64,000 nt of DNA from Alteromonas_E sp965248545 (GTDB lineage: Bacteria > Pseudomonadota > Gammaproteobacteria > Enterobacterales > Alteromonadaceae), in contig OZ252110.1 of NCBI GenBank assembly GCA_965248545.1, forward strand, positions 3,286,001 to 3,350,000, written 5' to 3'. This document shows, piece by piece, positions 1 through 8,457 of the stretch. The notes beneath the pieces are model-generated. The model was not told the DNA's origin, searched no databases, and saw only the letters and a list, made by a program, of their open reading frames with translations. The translations under genes were made by a program, and so were the position numbers. Positions within the stretch are counted from its first letter, which is position 1; each line of letters begins with the position of its first letter.

Positions 1-994
1 CGCGTTGATGTATCGTGAAGTCCATCACCATATGTTTTACCGCGTTTTTTTTTGCCGGGGATTGAGAGCTAAATAGCATCTCAATCGCCCACTGGGCCAT
101 CTCGTTAACCGGCTGTTGAACTGTGGTCAATGATGGCCAAACACTGGTTGCGAACTCCGAATCGTCAAAACCAACCACTGACAAATCGGCTGGTATCTCC
201 AACTGGCGCTTGTGCGCTTGGGCAATAACACCAGCCGCCATGTCGTCATTTGCCGCAAAAATAGCATCCGGCGCGACACGCAAATTCAACAGGCGAGCAG
301 CTGCTTCCATTCCCGATTTATAGTTGAAGTCCCCTTGTTCAACGTAATCCGAGTTAGGCGAGTGTCCGTTTGCTATCAGTGCGTTGCGGTAACCGAGGTA
401 GCGGGATTGGCTGGCCCCTTGGTCCGTTGCGCCTTTAATATGGGCAATTCTGTTGTGGCCCCGGTTGATCAGCATGGTTGTTATTTCATAAGCGGCTCGG
501 TAGTCATCTATGCCAACATAAGGGGAGAGGTCAAGTTGTCGATCAGGTCCAACTCTAATAAATCGAACGTCATGTCGGATGAGATATTTGAGGAGTCCTT
601 CATCGTTTGAGACCGGGGGTAACAGAACCCAACCTGTTACTTGATGGCGCGAGATGAGCTCACTGAATAAGCCTGCCGCATCATTATGCTTGCCGCCTGT
701 TTCTTCAATTAACATGTGAACACCGCGAGCTCTGCAGCCCCGCAGGGCACCAATCAAAAACTGGCTGACATATGAAGTATTGGCGTGGTCACAGACGATG
801 CCAACTAAACCAGATTGAGCCCCTGCTAAGTCACGTGCAGCAATATTGGGGGCGTATTCCAGTTCTTGCGCAATTCGTAAGACGTTCTCTCGAGTTGTTT
901 TACCGACTTTGGGGTGATTATTCATCACGCGTGAGACGGTCATCATTGATACGCCAGCTTTCGCAGCTATATCTTTTAGTCTTACCCGAGACAT
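1..994 (-). CDS. LacI-family transcriptional regulator (3' end cut by window edge)
   Basis: Reading leftward from ATG at 994 gives 331 codons without a stop, running off the left edge. The N-terminus is a LacI helix-turn-helix (VRLKDIAAKAGVSMMTVSRV, residues 4-23) with the hinge helix region after it. The rest is a periplasmic-binding-protein-like effector domain with family blocks such as AIFAANDDMAAG and VVGFDDSEFA. LacI proteins are about 335-345 residues, so only the last few are missing. It acts in the cytoplasm as a sugar-responsive DNA-binding regulator. The GH16 genes about 1.3 kb away suggest a beta-glucan oligosaccharide effector, but that is inference. Confidence 0.93.
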   Translation of the reverse strand, partial: MSRVRLKDIAAKAGVSMMTVSRVMNNHPKVGKTTRENVLRIAQELEYAPNIAARDLAGAQSGLVGIVCDHANTSYVSQFLIGALRGCRARGVHMLIEETGGKHNDAAGLFSELISRHQVTGWVLLPPVSNDEGLLKYLIRHDVRFIRVGPDRQLDLSPYVGIDDYRAAYEITTMLINRGHNRIAHIKGATDQGASQSRYLGYRNALIANGHSPNSDYVEQGDFNYKSGMEAAARLLNLRVAPDAIFAANDDMAAGVIAQAHKRQLEIPADLSVVGFDDSEFATSVWPSLTTVQQPVNEMAQWAIEMLFSSQSPAKKNAVKHMVMDFTIHQR

Positions 995-1035
995 TGGATC
1001 CCTCAGTTTGTTTTACTCAGTGCGGCTAGGCCCGT

Positions 1036-1398
1036 TTATTGTCCGTCAGGCTTGTCCGCGCGATTTTGCGCCTGAACGTCACTGTATTGATGGCCTTGAT
1101 AGCGTTTGCCGAGTTTGTCGATATTAGCCTGAATCGTTTCCTCTCGCGTTATGCCGAGCCCTTGACGTAATCCTTCCATATAAAACTCTAAGTCCCCGAG
1201 CTCTTCAATCACGTTTTCACGGTCGAGCTCCTTCCGATAAATTGCCATTTTTTTGATTGCGTCAAGGAGTTCGCCCGCTTCACCGGCAACACCGACACAC
1301 ATATGCAATAAATGCGCATCCTCTGGCGTTAATTGCGCTGCGATATCTTGCCCAGGCTTGGCTAATTGTTTAACCATATCAGAGTGATCGATTTTCAT
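1036..1398 (-). CDS. MazG-like nucleotide pyrophosphohydrolase
   Basis: A 120-residue single-domain protein of the all-alpha NTP pyrophosphohydrolase (MazG-like) superfamily, which hydrolyses (d)NTPs to monophosphate plus PPi using magnesium. The metal-binding signature is visible as E40-x-x-E43 (GEAGELLDAIKK) followed by E66-x-x-D69 (EELGDLEF). It is much shorter than two-domain MazG, so it is a house-cleaning type and its preferred nucleotide cannot be told. It lies 41 bp upstream of the LacI gene's start on the same strand, so co-transcription is possible. A TATAAC-like -10 lies on the minus strand just upstream of its start. Confidence 0.82.
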   Translation of the reverse strand: MKIDHSDMVKQLAKPGQDIAAQLTPEDAHLLHMCVGVAGEAGELLDAIKKMAIYRKELDRENVIEELGDLEFYMEGLRQGLGITREETIQANIDKLGKRYQGHQYSDVQAQNRADKPDGQ

Positions 1399-1531
1399 TG
1401 TGTACCTATTGTTATAATTTTGATTAGAGCGTGACTATCATTACCCTTGTGTGGAAACAGCGACCAGGCAACGACTGTTTCATTGAACTAGAATCACGAT
1501 TAGAATGCAATTGCGATCCTGAGCTGCAATA

Positions 1532-2296
1532 GTGGAGTTGTGTTTGGAGAAACAAGTAAAGTGGGCTTTCAAAATTGTGTTTTTAACGCTCATGAGTGTG
1601 CTTTGTTCAGCCAAAGTATATGGTAATGAACCATTAGTATGGGGATACATCGATTTTCCACCTCGCATGGCCGCAGGACACGATGACCATCCTAATGGTG
1701 AACTGGCAGGAGTTGTACAGGGCATATTAGCGTCGCTCAACAAAACGTATGAACCCCTGGTGTTACCGACTCGGCGGATGTTGCTTGAAGTGCAGAAAAA
1801 TTCCATTGATTTAGCGCTATTAACACCTAGTCAGGTCGCAAACCCTGAGAACTATTTGTTTAGTCATTCAATTTTTGGATGTGTAGAGCTACATGCGTTT
1901 TGGATCCCCGAAAATACTCCACCAATAGAGACTCTCAACGATTTAGATTTTCAACGTTTGATCTTTATTAATGGATTTCGATACCCCGGATTACGAGAAA
2001 AAATCGAGCCGAAAGGCATTGTTGGCGTTGAAGGGCATGACCGTGCGCTCCAAGCACTAAAACTCAAGAGAGGGGACTATTTGTTGGGGTTTGAAAGAGC
2101 GATTAATGCATTGCTGTCGCGACAAGGAGAACCAGACCTAGCACGACTCAAAATTATGCAATTTCCTATATTTGTCGTTTTGAATCGCGAATATCATGAG
2201 GCCCCAACGCTGTTAGAACAAATTGATGCCGCTCATCACCAGCTTTATCCTGAACATTTCCGTCATTACCAAACCTGTGGTAAGCGTCAGCTGTAA
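1532..2296 (+). CDS. Periplasmic solute-binding-like protein (SBP_bac_3 type)
   Basis: 254 residues from a GTG start. A basic and hydrophobic N-terminal segment (KWAFKIVFLTLMSVLCSAKVYG) looks like a Sec signal peptide, cleaved near residue 30. The mature part has the pattern of stand-alone amino-acid-binding-like proteins common in marine gammaproteobacteria: an early 'WGYIDFPPR' strand, then 'LPTRRMLLEVQKNSIDLALLTPSQ'. No ABC permease or ATPase is adjacent, so transport is not implied; it may be a sensor-like orphan. The stop codon abuts a hairpin shared with the convergent GH16 gene. Ligand unknown. Confidence 0.65.
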   Translation: MELCLEKQVKWAFKIVFLTLMSVLCSAKVYGNEPLVWGYIDFPPRMAAGHDDHPNGELAGVVQGILASLNKTYEPLVLPTRRMLLEVQKNSIDLALLTPSQVANPENYLFSHSIFGCVELHAFWIPENTPPIETLNDLDFQRLIFINGFRYPGLREKIEPKGIVGVEGHDRALQALKLKRGDYLLGFERAINALLSRQGEPDLARLKIMQFPIFVVLNREYHEAPTLLEQIDAAHHQLYPEHFRHYQTCGKRQL

Positions 2297-2318
2297 AGCT
2301 TGGCTTATTGCCAAGCTT
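2296..2318. terminator. Hairpin between convergent genes
   Basis: A perfect 9-bp inverted repeat, AAGCTTGGC / GCCAAGCTT, with a TTATT loop. It begins in the stop codon of the solute-binding gene and its loop and right arm lie in the 3' end of the convergent GH16 gene. There is no real T-run on either strand, so it may be a weak bidirectional terminator or an RNA-end stabiliser. Confidence 0.5.
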
Positions 2319-3198
2319 CCCATTTAACCCAATCAACTTCCATTTCCCAAGTTTGGGTCATGGCTGCTTTATTGATTTTGGCGAAATTTAGTATAGCGAA
2401 CATAGGCTCTGCGAGTTCGTCACCAATACCTTCATTGCGATAAACTTCTGCACCGTTGAGTAGGAAAACGATGTCATTGTCGCGCCATTCCACCGCATAT
2501 TCGTTGTAGTCCGCCAATGTGGCTTGCTGAACCAACATTAATGATTGCCAGTCGCCTTTGTCACAGGCTCCCTCATTCTTGATCGTACGCGCAGCATAAT
2601 GGTCTGGGCCGCCGTCACTGTGGTGTTCAAAAATGTCAATTTCGCCAGAACCCGTCATCGGCCAGCAGATTGTCTCATCGGGCTCTTCAACCGGTGGCTC
2701 GTTGTTGTATGCGCCTAAAATCCACCACGCGGGGAACATGCCGTCCTGACCGCTGTCTTTGACTCGCAATCTTGCTGTCCAGCGGCCTTTGGAAAACTCT
2801 TGTCGATTTTTGGATGAAATTCGACCTGCCACATACTGTGTGTCGTAGTGTTGATTGCCGTGCTTATCCATATTGTCACAAGGCTGCTTCTCGCCAAGAT
2901 CAACGACACGAAGTTTTAAACTACCATCACTGACTTCTCGGGTACCGTGAGCCCCATCTCTGACATAGCATTGGTCCTCGTCGTTGACCCATAAAATTTG
3001 ATCGCGCCAATTGTTTTCGTCAAAGGTATCGAAATCATCAAAAAACACGGTTTGCCATGATTTGCTTTGGGTGTCTTGAACACCGTCTGTTTGCAACAGA
3101 GTGTCAGGCTCTGCATGTGTGTCTGTTGCTGGGGGTTGGGCCTTGTTACAGGCTGACAGTAAAATGCTGGCAGCGATAACGGTTAACGATTTTTTCAT
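2305..3198 (-). CDS. GH16 family beta-glucanase, lipoprotein
   Basis: 297 residues. The signal peptide ends in a lipobox LLSAC with Cys17 as lipidation site; Asn at +2 fits outer-membrane retention. The GH16 jelly-roll follows from about residue 47 (WQTVFFDDFDTFDENNW), and the catalytic motif GSGEIDIFEH places the nucleophile at E186, D188 and the acid/base at E191. Such enzymes hydrolyse internal beta-1,3 or mixed-link glucans, for example laminarin. A domain of this length with no accessory modules is a surface-anchored endo-enzyme. It is divergent from a second GH16 gene, 241 bp apart, suggesting shared control. Exact substrate cannot be read from sequence. Confidence 0.88.
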   Translation of the reverse strand: MKKSLTVIAASILLSACNKAQPPATDTHAEPDTLLQTDGVQDTQSKSWQTVFFDDFDTFDENNWRDQILWVNDEDQCYVRDGAHGTREVSDGSLKLRVVDLGEKQPCDNMDKHGNQHYDTQYVAGRISSKNRQEFSKGRWTARLRVKDSGQDGMFPAWWILGAYNNEPPVEEPDETICWPMTGSGEIDIFEHHSDGGPDHYAARTIKNEGACDKGDWQSLMLVQQATLADYNEYAVEWRDNDIVFLLNGAEVYRNEGIGDELAEPMFAILNFAKINKAAMTQTWEMEVDWVKWEAWQ

Positions 3199-3337
3199 AC
3201 GATTCTCAAGCCTTTATTGAATGTGGGCTAAGTTTTGTCCTTCTATGCTTTGCAACACTGAGACGGAATTAGCACAGTCACTGATGTTTTTCCTACAGCT
3301 GGAATAAAACGATAAACGATGTTGTTGGGGTAATCAT

Positions 3338-3345
3338 TAGCGCTA
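3338..3345. promoter_or_regulatory. Candidate LacI-type operator core between GH16 genes
   Basis: The palindrome TAGCGCTA, with central CG as in many LacI-family operators, lies in the 241-bp divergent region between the two GH16 genes. A LacI regulator is encoded at the left edge. Evidence is weak: the same 8-mer also occurs at 43912-43919 beside an unrelated gene. Confidence 0.3.
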
Positions 3346-3439
3346 GGTCGCCTTCACCGGCATAAAAGTCCGTGTTAACGATTTGTTATTGTGTCACTGT
3401 GCTGCTATCGACATATGCTTACCAAAATATCGCTGATCA

Positions 3440-5071
3440 ATGAAACCGATGCTGACAAACCGCAAATCAAACAAATGCTCGAACCGAAAAGTGGCTGCAC
3501 TGCTGTTGTGCTCAATGGCGACGGTCGTTGAAGCAGGGTGGGAGGTCACGTGGATTGATCGATTCGACACCAATGGTGTCGACTGGACGAAATGGACCGC
3601 TCAAACCCAAGCCAATTACAACAATGAAGTTCAATGCTACACGGATGATGAAACACCTGATTCCGGTAATTATCGGGTTTCCGATGGAACCTTAAAGATT
3701 ACCGCAAGGCGCATGAATGTCGATTGTCCCGGTCAAAATGGCCGCAATCGAGACTGGACTTCAGGACGCTTGAACAGCAAAGACAAGGGTGAATTTCTAT
3801 ACGGTAGAGTTGAAGCGCGTATCCGCTTTAACGAACTAAAGGGCGGAACGTGGCCGGCATTTTGGATGCTAGAAAACCGTATCGCAGAGCAGCCACTAAA
3901 AGGCGATGACGATTTTGTTGGTTGGCCAAATCCGGGGGCTGGTGAAATTGATGTCTGGGAGTGGTACGCCAATTCACCAGAACGTTACATTACGAATTTT
4001 TTTAATACTGGCAGTTGCGGGGGAGAGTTTCGATACACGTATCCCGGCGGTGCAACAGATGTATTGGAATTTAATACTTATGCGTTGGAGTGGACGCCAG
4101 ATCAGGCTAGTTTTTTCGTAAATGACGAATTGGTGATCACAAGAGACTTGTCGAATTGCAGTCAATATGAAGAGCCTATGTTTGTGCTGATCAACGTCGC
4201 TATGGGAGGAACATTAGGCGGTAGCATAGATCCGACCCTTGAGACTGCCGCAATGGAGGTTGATTACGTTGCGCATTGTACTTACTCCACTGCCAATGAT
4301 ATGGACCGATGCAATGAGTCTACTCCGGCCCTCGTTGACAGTGATGGAGATGGGATCAGCGATAGTGTTGACCAGTGTCCCGATACCCCTGCCGGAGCAA
4401 TCGTTGATATCAACGGATGTAGAATAGCGACCGCGCCAGAGACAAGTGCGACCGAGCCTACAGAGGCTGAGTCGCAGGTGATCTCGTTGTACAGTGACTC
4501 CTATACCAATATTGCAGGCATTGATTACAATCCGAATTGGGGGCAGTCGACCATTGTCACAGAAGTTCAAGTGGACGGAGATAACATCCTCAAATACGAA
4601 GGACTTAATTATCAGGGGACCGGTTTCGAGGGTAACCCTCAGGATGTTTCCGAAATGGAGTTTGTGCATCTGGATTACTGGACGCACAACGCACAGTCGC
4701 TTAGTTTTTTTTTGGTTAGTCCCGGGCCAGTTGAGACGCCGTTTACATTTGAAATTGAGCAGCTCAGCTGGCAGTCGCACAAAATCCCATTAAGTCATTT
4801 TGAAAATGTGGATTTGACCGACGTGTTTCAGTTAAAGGTTGAGGGCGATGGCGATATCTATTTAGATAATATTTATTTTAGTCGCGAACAAACGGAACCG
4901 GTGGTACCTGTCGTTGAACCTGAGGCACCCATAGTGCGTCCAACAGAACCTGCATCCGGTGGTGCGCTCACGTGGTTTTGGATTTTAGCACTGACGCTTG
5001 TGTCGACATTTACCCTGCGCAATTCACGCATAAAGCGGCGAATGGTACAGCGCTCAGACGGTCTGGACTGA
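3440..5071 (+). CDS. GH16 laminarinase-like enzyme with TSP3 repeat and GlyGly-CTERM-like tail
   Basis: 543 residues. Order: signal peptide (about 1-32); GH16 domain (about 33-280) with catalytic GAGEIDVWEW (E169, D171, E174); a calcium-binding thrombospondin type-3 repeat at 300-328 (DSDGDGISDSVDQCPDTPAG); a beta-rich module of about 130 residues ('YSDSYTNIAGIDYNPNW...') that could bind carbohydrate; a proline- and acid-rich linker; then SGGA (506-509), a hydrophobic helix and a basic tail (NSRIKRR). That end matches the GlyGly-CTERM layout processed by rhombosortase. The enzyme is therefore probably exported and transiently membrane-anchored before release. Its 3' end overlaps the convergent DksA-like gene by 62 bp. 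Confidence 0.88.
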   Translation: MKPMLTNRKSNKCSNRKVAALLLCSMATVVEAGWEVTWIDRFDTNGVDWTKWTAQTQANYNNEVQCYTDDETPDSGNYRVSDGTLKITARRMNVDCPGQNGRNRDWTSGRLNSKDKGEFLYGRVEARIRFNELKGGTWPAFWMLENRIAEQPLKGDDDFVGWPNPGAGEIDVWEWYANSPERYITNFFNTGSCGGEFRYTYPGGATDVLEFNTYALEWTPDQASFFVNDELVITRDLSNCSQYEEPMFVLINVAMGGTLGGSIDPTLETAAMEVDYVAHCTYSTANDMDRCNESTPALVDSDGDGISDSVDQCPDTPAGAIVDINGCRIATAPETSATEPTEAESQVISLYSDSYTNIAGIDYNPNWGQSTIVTEVQVDGDNILKYEGLNYQGTGFEGNPQDVSEMEFVHLDYWTHNAQSLSFFLVSPGPVETPFTFEIEQLSWQSHKIPLSHFENVDLTDVFQLKVEGDGDIYLDNIYFSREQTEPVVPVVEPEAPIVRPTEPASGGALTWFWILALTLVSTFTLRNSRIKRRMVQRSDGLD

Positions 5072-5321
5072 TATCACCGTGGCACTTCTCACAAATCCCA
5101 TAGCGGCCATTTTCCACTTTTACCAGTGCTTGGCTGATTTGTTCTAGTTCTTGTTGTGCTTCTTCCTTGAGGTTTAACAGGACATCATCATTTTGTCGAT
5201 CGACAACTTGGTCAGAAAACTTACTACTGGTTTTGCGCGAATGTAAATCATTGTCTATTTTGCTGACGCGCTCACTTAGCTCCTGTTGCATGTCGAGTAA
5301 CTTTTGTTTGAAATCAGCCAT
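5010..5321 (-). CDS. DksA/TraR-family zinc-finger protein
   Basis: 103 residues from ATG 5321, chosen over GTG 5324 because a GGAG lies 7 nt upstream of the ATG. An N-terminal coiled coil is followed by a four-cysteine zinc finger, C77EKC80 ... C98VNC101, and the usual 'GRYGICEKCHGDI' block. It is shorter than DksA (about 150 residues) and lacks an extended coiled-coil arm, resembling TraR/YbiI-type proteins that act on RNA polymerase or are uncharacterised. The last 62 bp overlap the coding end of the convergent GH16 gene, which may cause transcriptional interference. Confidence 0.82.
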   Translation of the reverse strand: MADFKQKLLDMQQELSERVSKIDNDLHSRKTSSKFSDQVVDRQNDDVLLNLKEEAQQELEQISQALVKVENGRYGICEKCHGDISPDRLSAVPFAALCVNCAG

Positions 5322-5466
5322 CACTTTTCTCCGCTGTATTGGGGATTACTTGATTGAATTGTAGGTATTTCTAGGGCGGTGACATTGATTTGTATCAACA
5401 GCCTGTCATGAATACCACAGCCGATAATGGGAAGGCTAAATACCTGTAGATGGTCAAATGTTTCAA

Positions 5467-5494
5467 TTGACGCAAGAGCGTAGCAGGGTATGAT
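5467..5494 (+). promoter_or_regulatory. Candidate sigma-70 promoter of pldA
   Basis: TTGACG (5467-5472) and TATGAT (5489-5494) are separated by 16 bp, about 50 bp upstream of the pldA GTG start. This is close to the sigma-70 consensus and correctly oriented. Confidence 0.55.
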
Positions 5495-5545
5495 TTCGAC
5501 TCAAATTCGTGCACACCGTTTGCAATTATAGAAGGAAGTTCCACT

Positions 5546-6580
5546 GTGAAAGGGTTGAGACCTGTGTATACCTTAGTTGCTATGCTATTGGCTCCTCTTG
5601 CCTATGCCGATGTGGACCAACAAACTTGCCTGCTGAAAGCGCTAAACGAAGCGAATGCTGATATGACGGTGGCTCAGGTTCGTGCTCAATGCCTCTCTAA
5701 TGAAGACATTATCCCTGAAAAACAGGTCGACCAAACGGCAAACCGCCGCGACGTGTTAGCGTCGCAAGCGGGCGCTATTAGCCATAGGTTATCTCGAGAG
5801 TGGCAAACCGCATTTGATCCCTACGTGATAACCCCGCACAAAATGAATTACATTTTGCCCGCCTATACAACCAACGCAATTAATCGCGATGCATATTCAT
5901 TTATCCAGGGGTATGAAGACAACCTTGAAGATATCGAAACCAAGTTTCAGCTAAGTTTCAAGGTTCCATTGCTGGAAGATAGCCTGTTTATTGACGGCGA
6001 CGCGCTTTACTTAGGTTTTACCCTGCAGGCATGGTGGCAGATTTACGCGTCTAATTTGTCTAAACCGTTTAGAGAAACAAACTATCAACCTGAATTGTTT
6101 TATGTGGCGCCGCTCAAATGGCAGCCAATCGCAGGCAATACAGCTTTCGTGTTAGGTGTCGAGCATCAATCCAACGGTCGTGGGCTTGAGCTTTCGCGCA
6201 GTTGGAATAGGCTATACACAGCGCTATTGTTTGAGAAGCAGAACTTTGGGCTTTCGCTTCGCCCTTGGGTCAGGTTGAGCGAGGAAGACAAACAGTTTCC
6301 CCTCGATCCAAGCGGTGACGACAACCCCGATATCGATGAATTTATGGGCCATTTTGAATTGTCGATGGCCTATCGGTGGCATGAATACGAGTTGACCTTC
6401 ATGGGGCGACAAAACTTTTCGACTCAAAATGGTGCGGCTGAACTTGGTTTTACCTTCCCATTGTGGGGGAGAATGCGAGGTTATGCCACTGCGTTCACTG
6501 GTTACGGCGATAGCTTAATTGATTACAATTACAATCAAACTCGCTTTGGGATCGGTATAGCACTGACAAGTAATTTGTAG
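5546..6580 (+). CDS. pldA: Outer membrane phospholipase A1
   Basis: 344 residues with a GTG start preceded by GAAGGA. A signal peptide (ends near LAYA-DV) is followed by an N-terminal extension of about 60 residues and then a 12-strand-type beta-barrel. The OMPLA active site is clear in HQSNGRG: His207 and Ser209, with Asn221 twelve residues after the serine, the same spacing as the E. coli His142/Ser144/Asn156 triad. The enzyme hydrolyses mislocalised phospholipid in the outer leaflet, dimerising with calcium. It ends in NL rather than the common aromatic terminal residue. It is a stand-alone gene with its own promoter. Confidence 0.92.
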   Translation: MKGLRPVYTLVAMLLAPLAYADVDQQTCLLKALNEANADMTVAQVRAQCLSNEDIIPEKQVDQTANRRDVLASQAGAISHRLSREWQTAFDPYVITPHKMNYILPAYTTNAINRDAYSFIQGYEDNLEDIETKFQLSFKVPLLEDSLFIDGDALYLGFTLQAWWQIYASNLSKPFRETNYQPELFYVAPLKWQPIAGNTAFVLGVEHQSNGRGLELSRSWNRLYTALLFEKQNFGLSLRPWVRLSEEDKQFPLDPSGDDNPDIDEFMGHFELSMAYRWHEYELTFMGRQNFSTQNGAAELGFTFPLWGRMRGYATAFTGYGDSLIDYNYNQTRFGIGIALTSNL

Positions 6581-6605
6581 CCAGCTATCCCCTAATGATG
6601 AGGCA

Positions 6606-7289
6606 CTAGCCTTCGTTGATGAGCTGATTCGCCTGATTAATAAAATCAATATTCTTCTTGGTCTTTAGGCAAACAAACGCTTCCCGGCTTTTGTAGACAG
6701 GTGACTTGTCTGAATAAAACGGTAATTTCATCTGTAACGCTTGATAGGCACCTTGCATATCATGTAGATAACTCACCACGGCATCAGCTCGCCCTAACTG
6801 CATGAATTTTACCAATGCTTGATCCGATTCTAGCTCGATGAATGTTGCGTCCAGTTTTTCCCGAATGCCGCCAATGGTGAGTCCTCGTCGAATGGCAATA
6901 CGACGGTATTGAAATTCATCGATCGAAGCATATTTTTGATTGGCGAAGAGATAGGCGGGTTCTTCGTGTAACGGCAGGCTCTCAATTAGTTCTTCTTTAT
7001 GCCCCATGGTTTCCGTACTTCCCGGAAACAAACAATCGATCTGACGCCCTTCCATCAAAAGGTCTAGGCGGCCATAGGGAGCAAACACCAATTCAATGCC
7101 TTCAAGTTGACGTAAAAATCGGTCATAAATGCCATCGCTGCTGAGATCGGCCGTTAAGTTATTGGTAATTTCAGCTGAGCCGATGACTATGCTCGACTTC
7201 TCCGTTGCAACTGCAGACAGGGTTGTAAAAAGAAACAAAAATAAAGGGAGCAAAACCGAGGATGGAATTGAGCTCAGACGCGACGCCAT
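6606..7289 (-). CDS. Periplasmic solute-binding-like protein
   Basis: 227 residues with a hydrophobic signal peptide (about 1-28, VLLPLFLFLFTTLSAVAT). The body resembles amino-acid-binding (SBP_bac_3) domains: a conserved 'RLDLLMEGRQIDCLFPG' block and 'LGRADAVVSYLHDMQG' near the end. Like the genes at 1532 and 63775 it has no transporter partner, so a sensory or orphan role is as likely as uptake. It is 96 bp downstream of the DUF3080 gene on the same strand, perhaps in one transcript. Ligand unknown. Confidence 0.6.
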   Translation of the reverse strand: MASRLSSIPSSVLLPLFLFLFTTLSAVATEKSSIVIGSAEITNNLTADLSSDGIYDRFLRQLEGIELVFAPYGRLDLLMEGRQIDCLFPGSTETMGHKEELIESLPLHEEPAYLFANQKYASIDEFQYRRIAIRRGLTIGGIREKLDATFIELESDQALVKFMQLGRADAVVSYLHDMQGAYQALQMKLPFYSDKSPVYKSREAFVCLKTKKNIDFINQANQLINEG

Positions 7290-7385
7290 ATGTGTAAACG
7301 CTTAACTGTTTTGTTATAACGTTTCTATGTTAAGTTCAGCGCACTAGATTGCAATACATAATCGTTCAAAAGGTTCTGAAAGCCG

Positions 7386-8402
7386 TCAACTGGAACGAGC
7401 AGGTGATAGGCCACAGCGTTTGAATAAGCCTTGCCAGATAACCACATGTTCACGCATTGCTTCGCGATACTCTTGATGCTGGCGAACATTTTTCTGTACG
7501 GAATCTTGCCATTGTTGAGGCAGTGTTTGACGCTCATCAAACTCTTCAAGTAAAGGCATTAGCTGAAAATGATAGTGGTTTATTTGGCTCGCGATGGGTT
7601 GAATTTGCTCAGCAAAAAACAGCATAAAAACATTGCGTAGTATTTTCGCTTGGGCCTCGCTGGCTGGCGATTGGCATGTGATCGAATCAACGTGTTCAGA
7701 CAACCATGGATTGGTCTGCGTGAACCAATCGATAATGAGTTGCTGACTTCGCCATTGTCGCGCCATCAGCCGCGAACGTTTCAAAGCCTGTAGGGCATCT
7801 TCTAATTGCTCACTAGACAAAACTTCTGCCGTCGAATTGTCAGGCGACACATCGAGGAGGTAGCGCAAAGCTGATAAGGTTGGGTTGAGCCCATCACTGC
7901 TGTCGCCGGAAATAAAACCATTCGCTTGGCTCAGTGCCAACCATGTTTCTTCTGAAGTAGTTATCAAGTTTGCGTAATTAATCGGCAACTGTGTTTTTTT
8001 TGTCGCGAGAATTTCTGCGAGTTTTTGTTTAATCGCAGACTCCTCTGCATTGTTGAGGCAGTAGGTTATCGCGCTGACTAATTCTACCTCATAGACGTAT
8101 CGTTGTGATGGCAACTGAGTCTTACCTAAACCGGTATTTCGTTCGGCAATAAGGCTGCTTAGCGGACAATTGGGTATATTAAAAAACTCGCGGACATTGA
8201 GACTAACTGTCGGCATATCAGAAAAATAGGACTGTCTTGATGCGAACCCCAAATCTGCTTTGAAATCAGCCTCAGGGGCCTCAACATCGAGTACTCTGGC
8301 CACGCGTGCATGGTATTCTTCAATCGCATTGTGTAGCGACTGATGTTGACTGCAACCGTTTACCCCAAGCAGTATAATTAATATGAATAGGAAATAGTGC
8401 AT
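7386..8402 (-). CDS. DUF3080 family lipoprotein
   Basis: 338 residues starting with a lipoprotein signal (FILIILLGVNGC, Cys17). The region just after it, YHARVARVLDVEAPEADF, is typical of DUF3080, a family of gammaproteobacterial lipoproteins of unknown function. The rest is helical and rich in Gln and Leu, with two to three short coiled-coil stretches. It follows the fructosamine-kinase gene by about 55 bp on the same strand, so the two are probably co-transcribed. Nothing in the sequence points to an enzymatic activity. Confidence 0.75.
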   Translation of the reverse strand: MHYFLFILIILLGVNGCSQHQSLHNAIEEYHARVARVLDVEAPEADFKADLGFASRQSYFSDMPTVSLNVREFFNIPNCPLSSLIAERNTGLGKTQLPSQRYVYEVELVSAITYCLNNAEESAIKQKLAEILATKKTQLPINYANLITTSEETWLALSQANGFISGDSSDGLNPTLSALRYLLDVSPDNSTAEVLSSEQLEDALQALKRSRLMARQWRSQQLIIDWFTQTNPWLSEHVDSITCQSPASEAQAKILRNVFMLFFAEQIQPIASQINHYHFQLMPLLEEFDERQTLPQQWQDSVQKNVRQHQEYREAMREHVVIWQGLFKRCGLSPARSS

Positions 8403-8457
8403 TGTGGTGTTTGTGGCATTGATTTTAGGATCACTATGGCGATCATCGCCAAAAGGT

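Noticed and set aside
4214..4780. 188-codon minus-strand reading frame inside the GH16 gene
   Set aside because: It lies wholly opposite a well-supported enzyme gene, shows no recognisable domain and no ribosome binding site.
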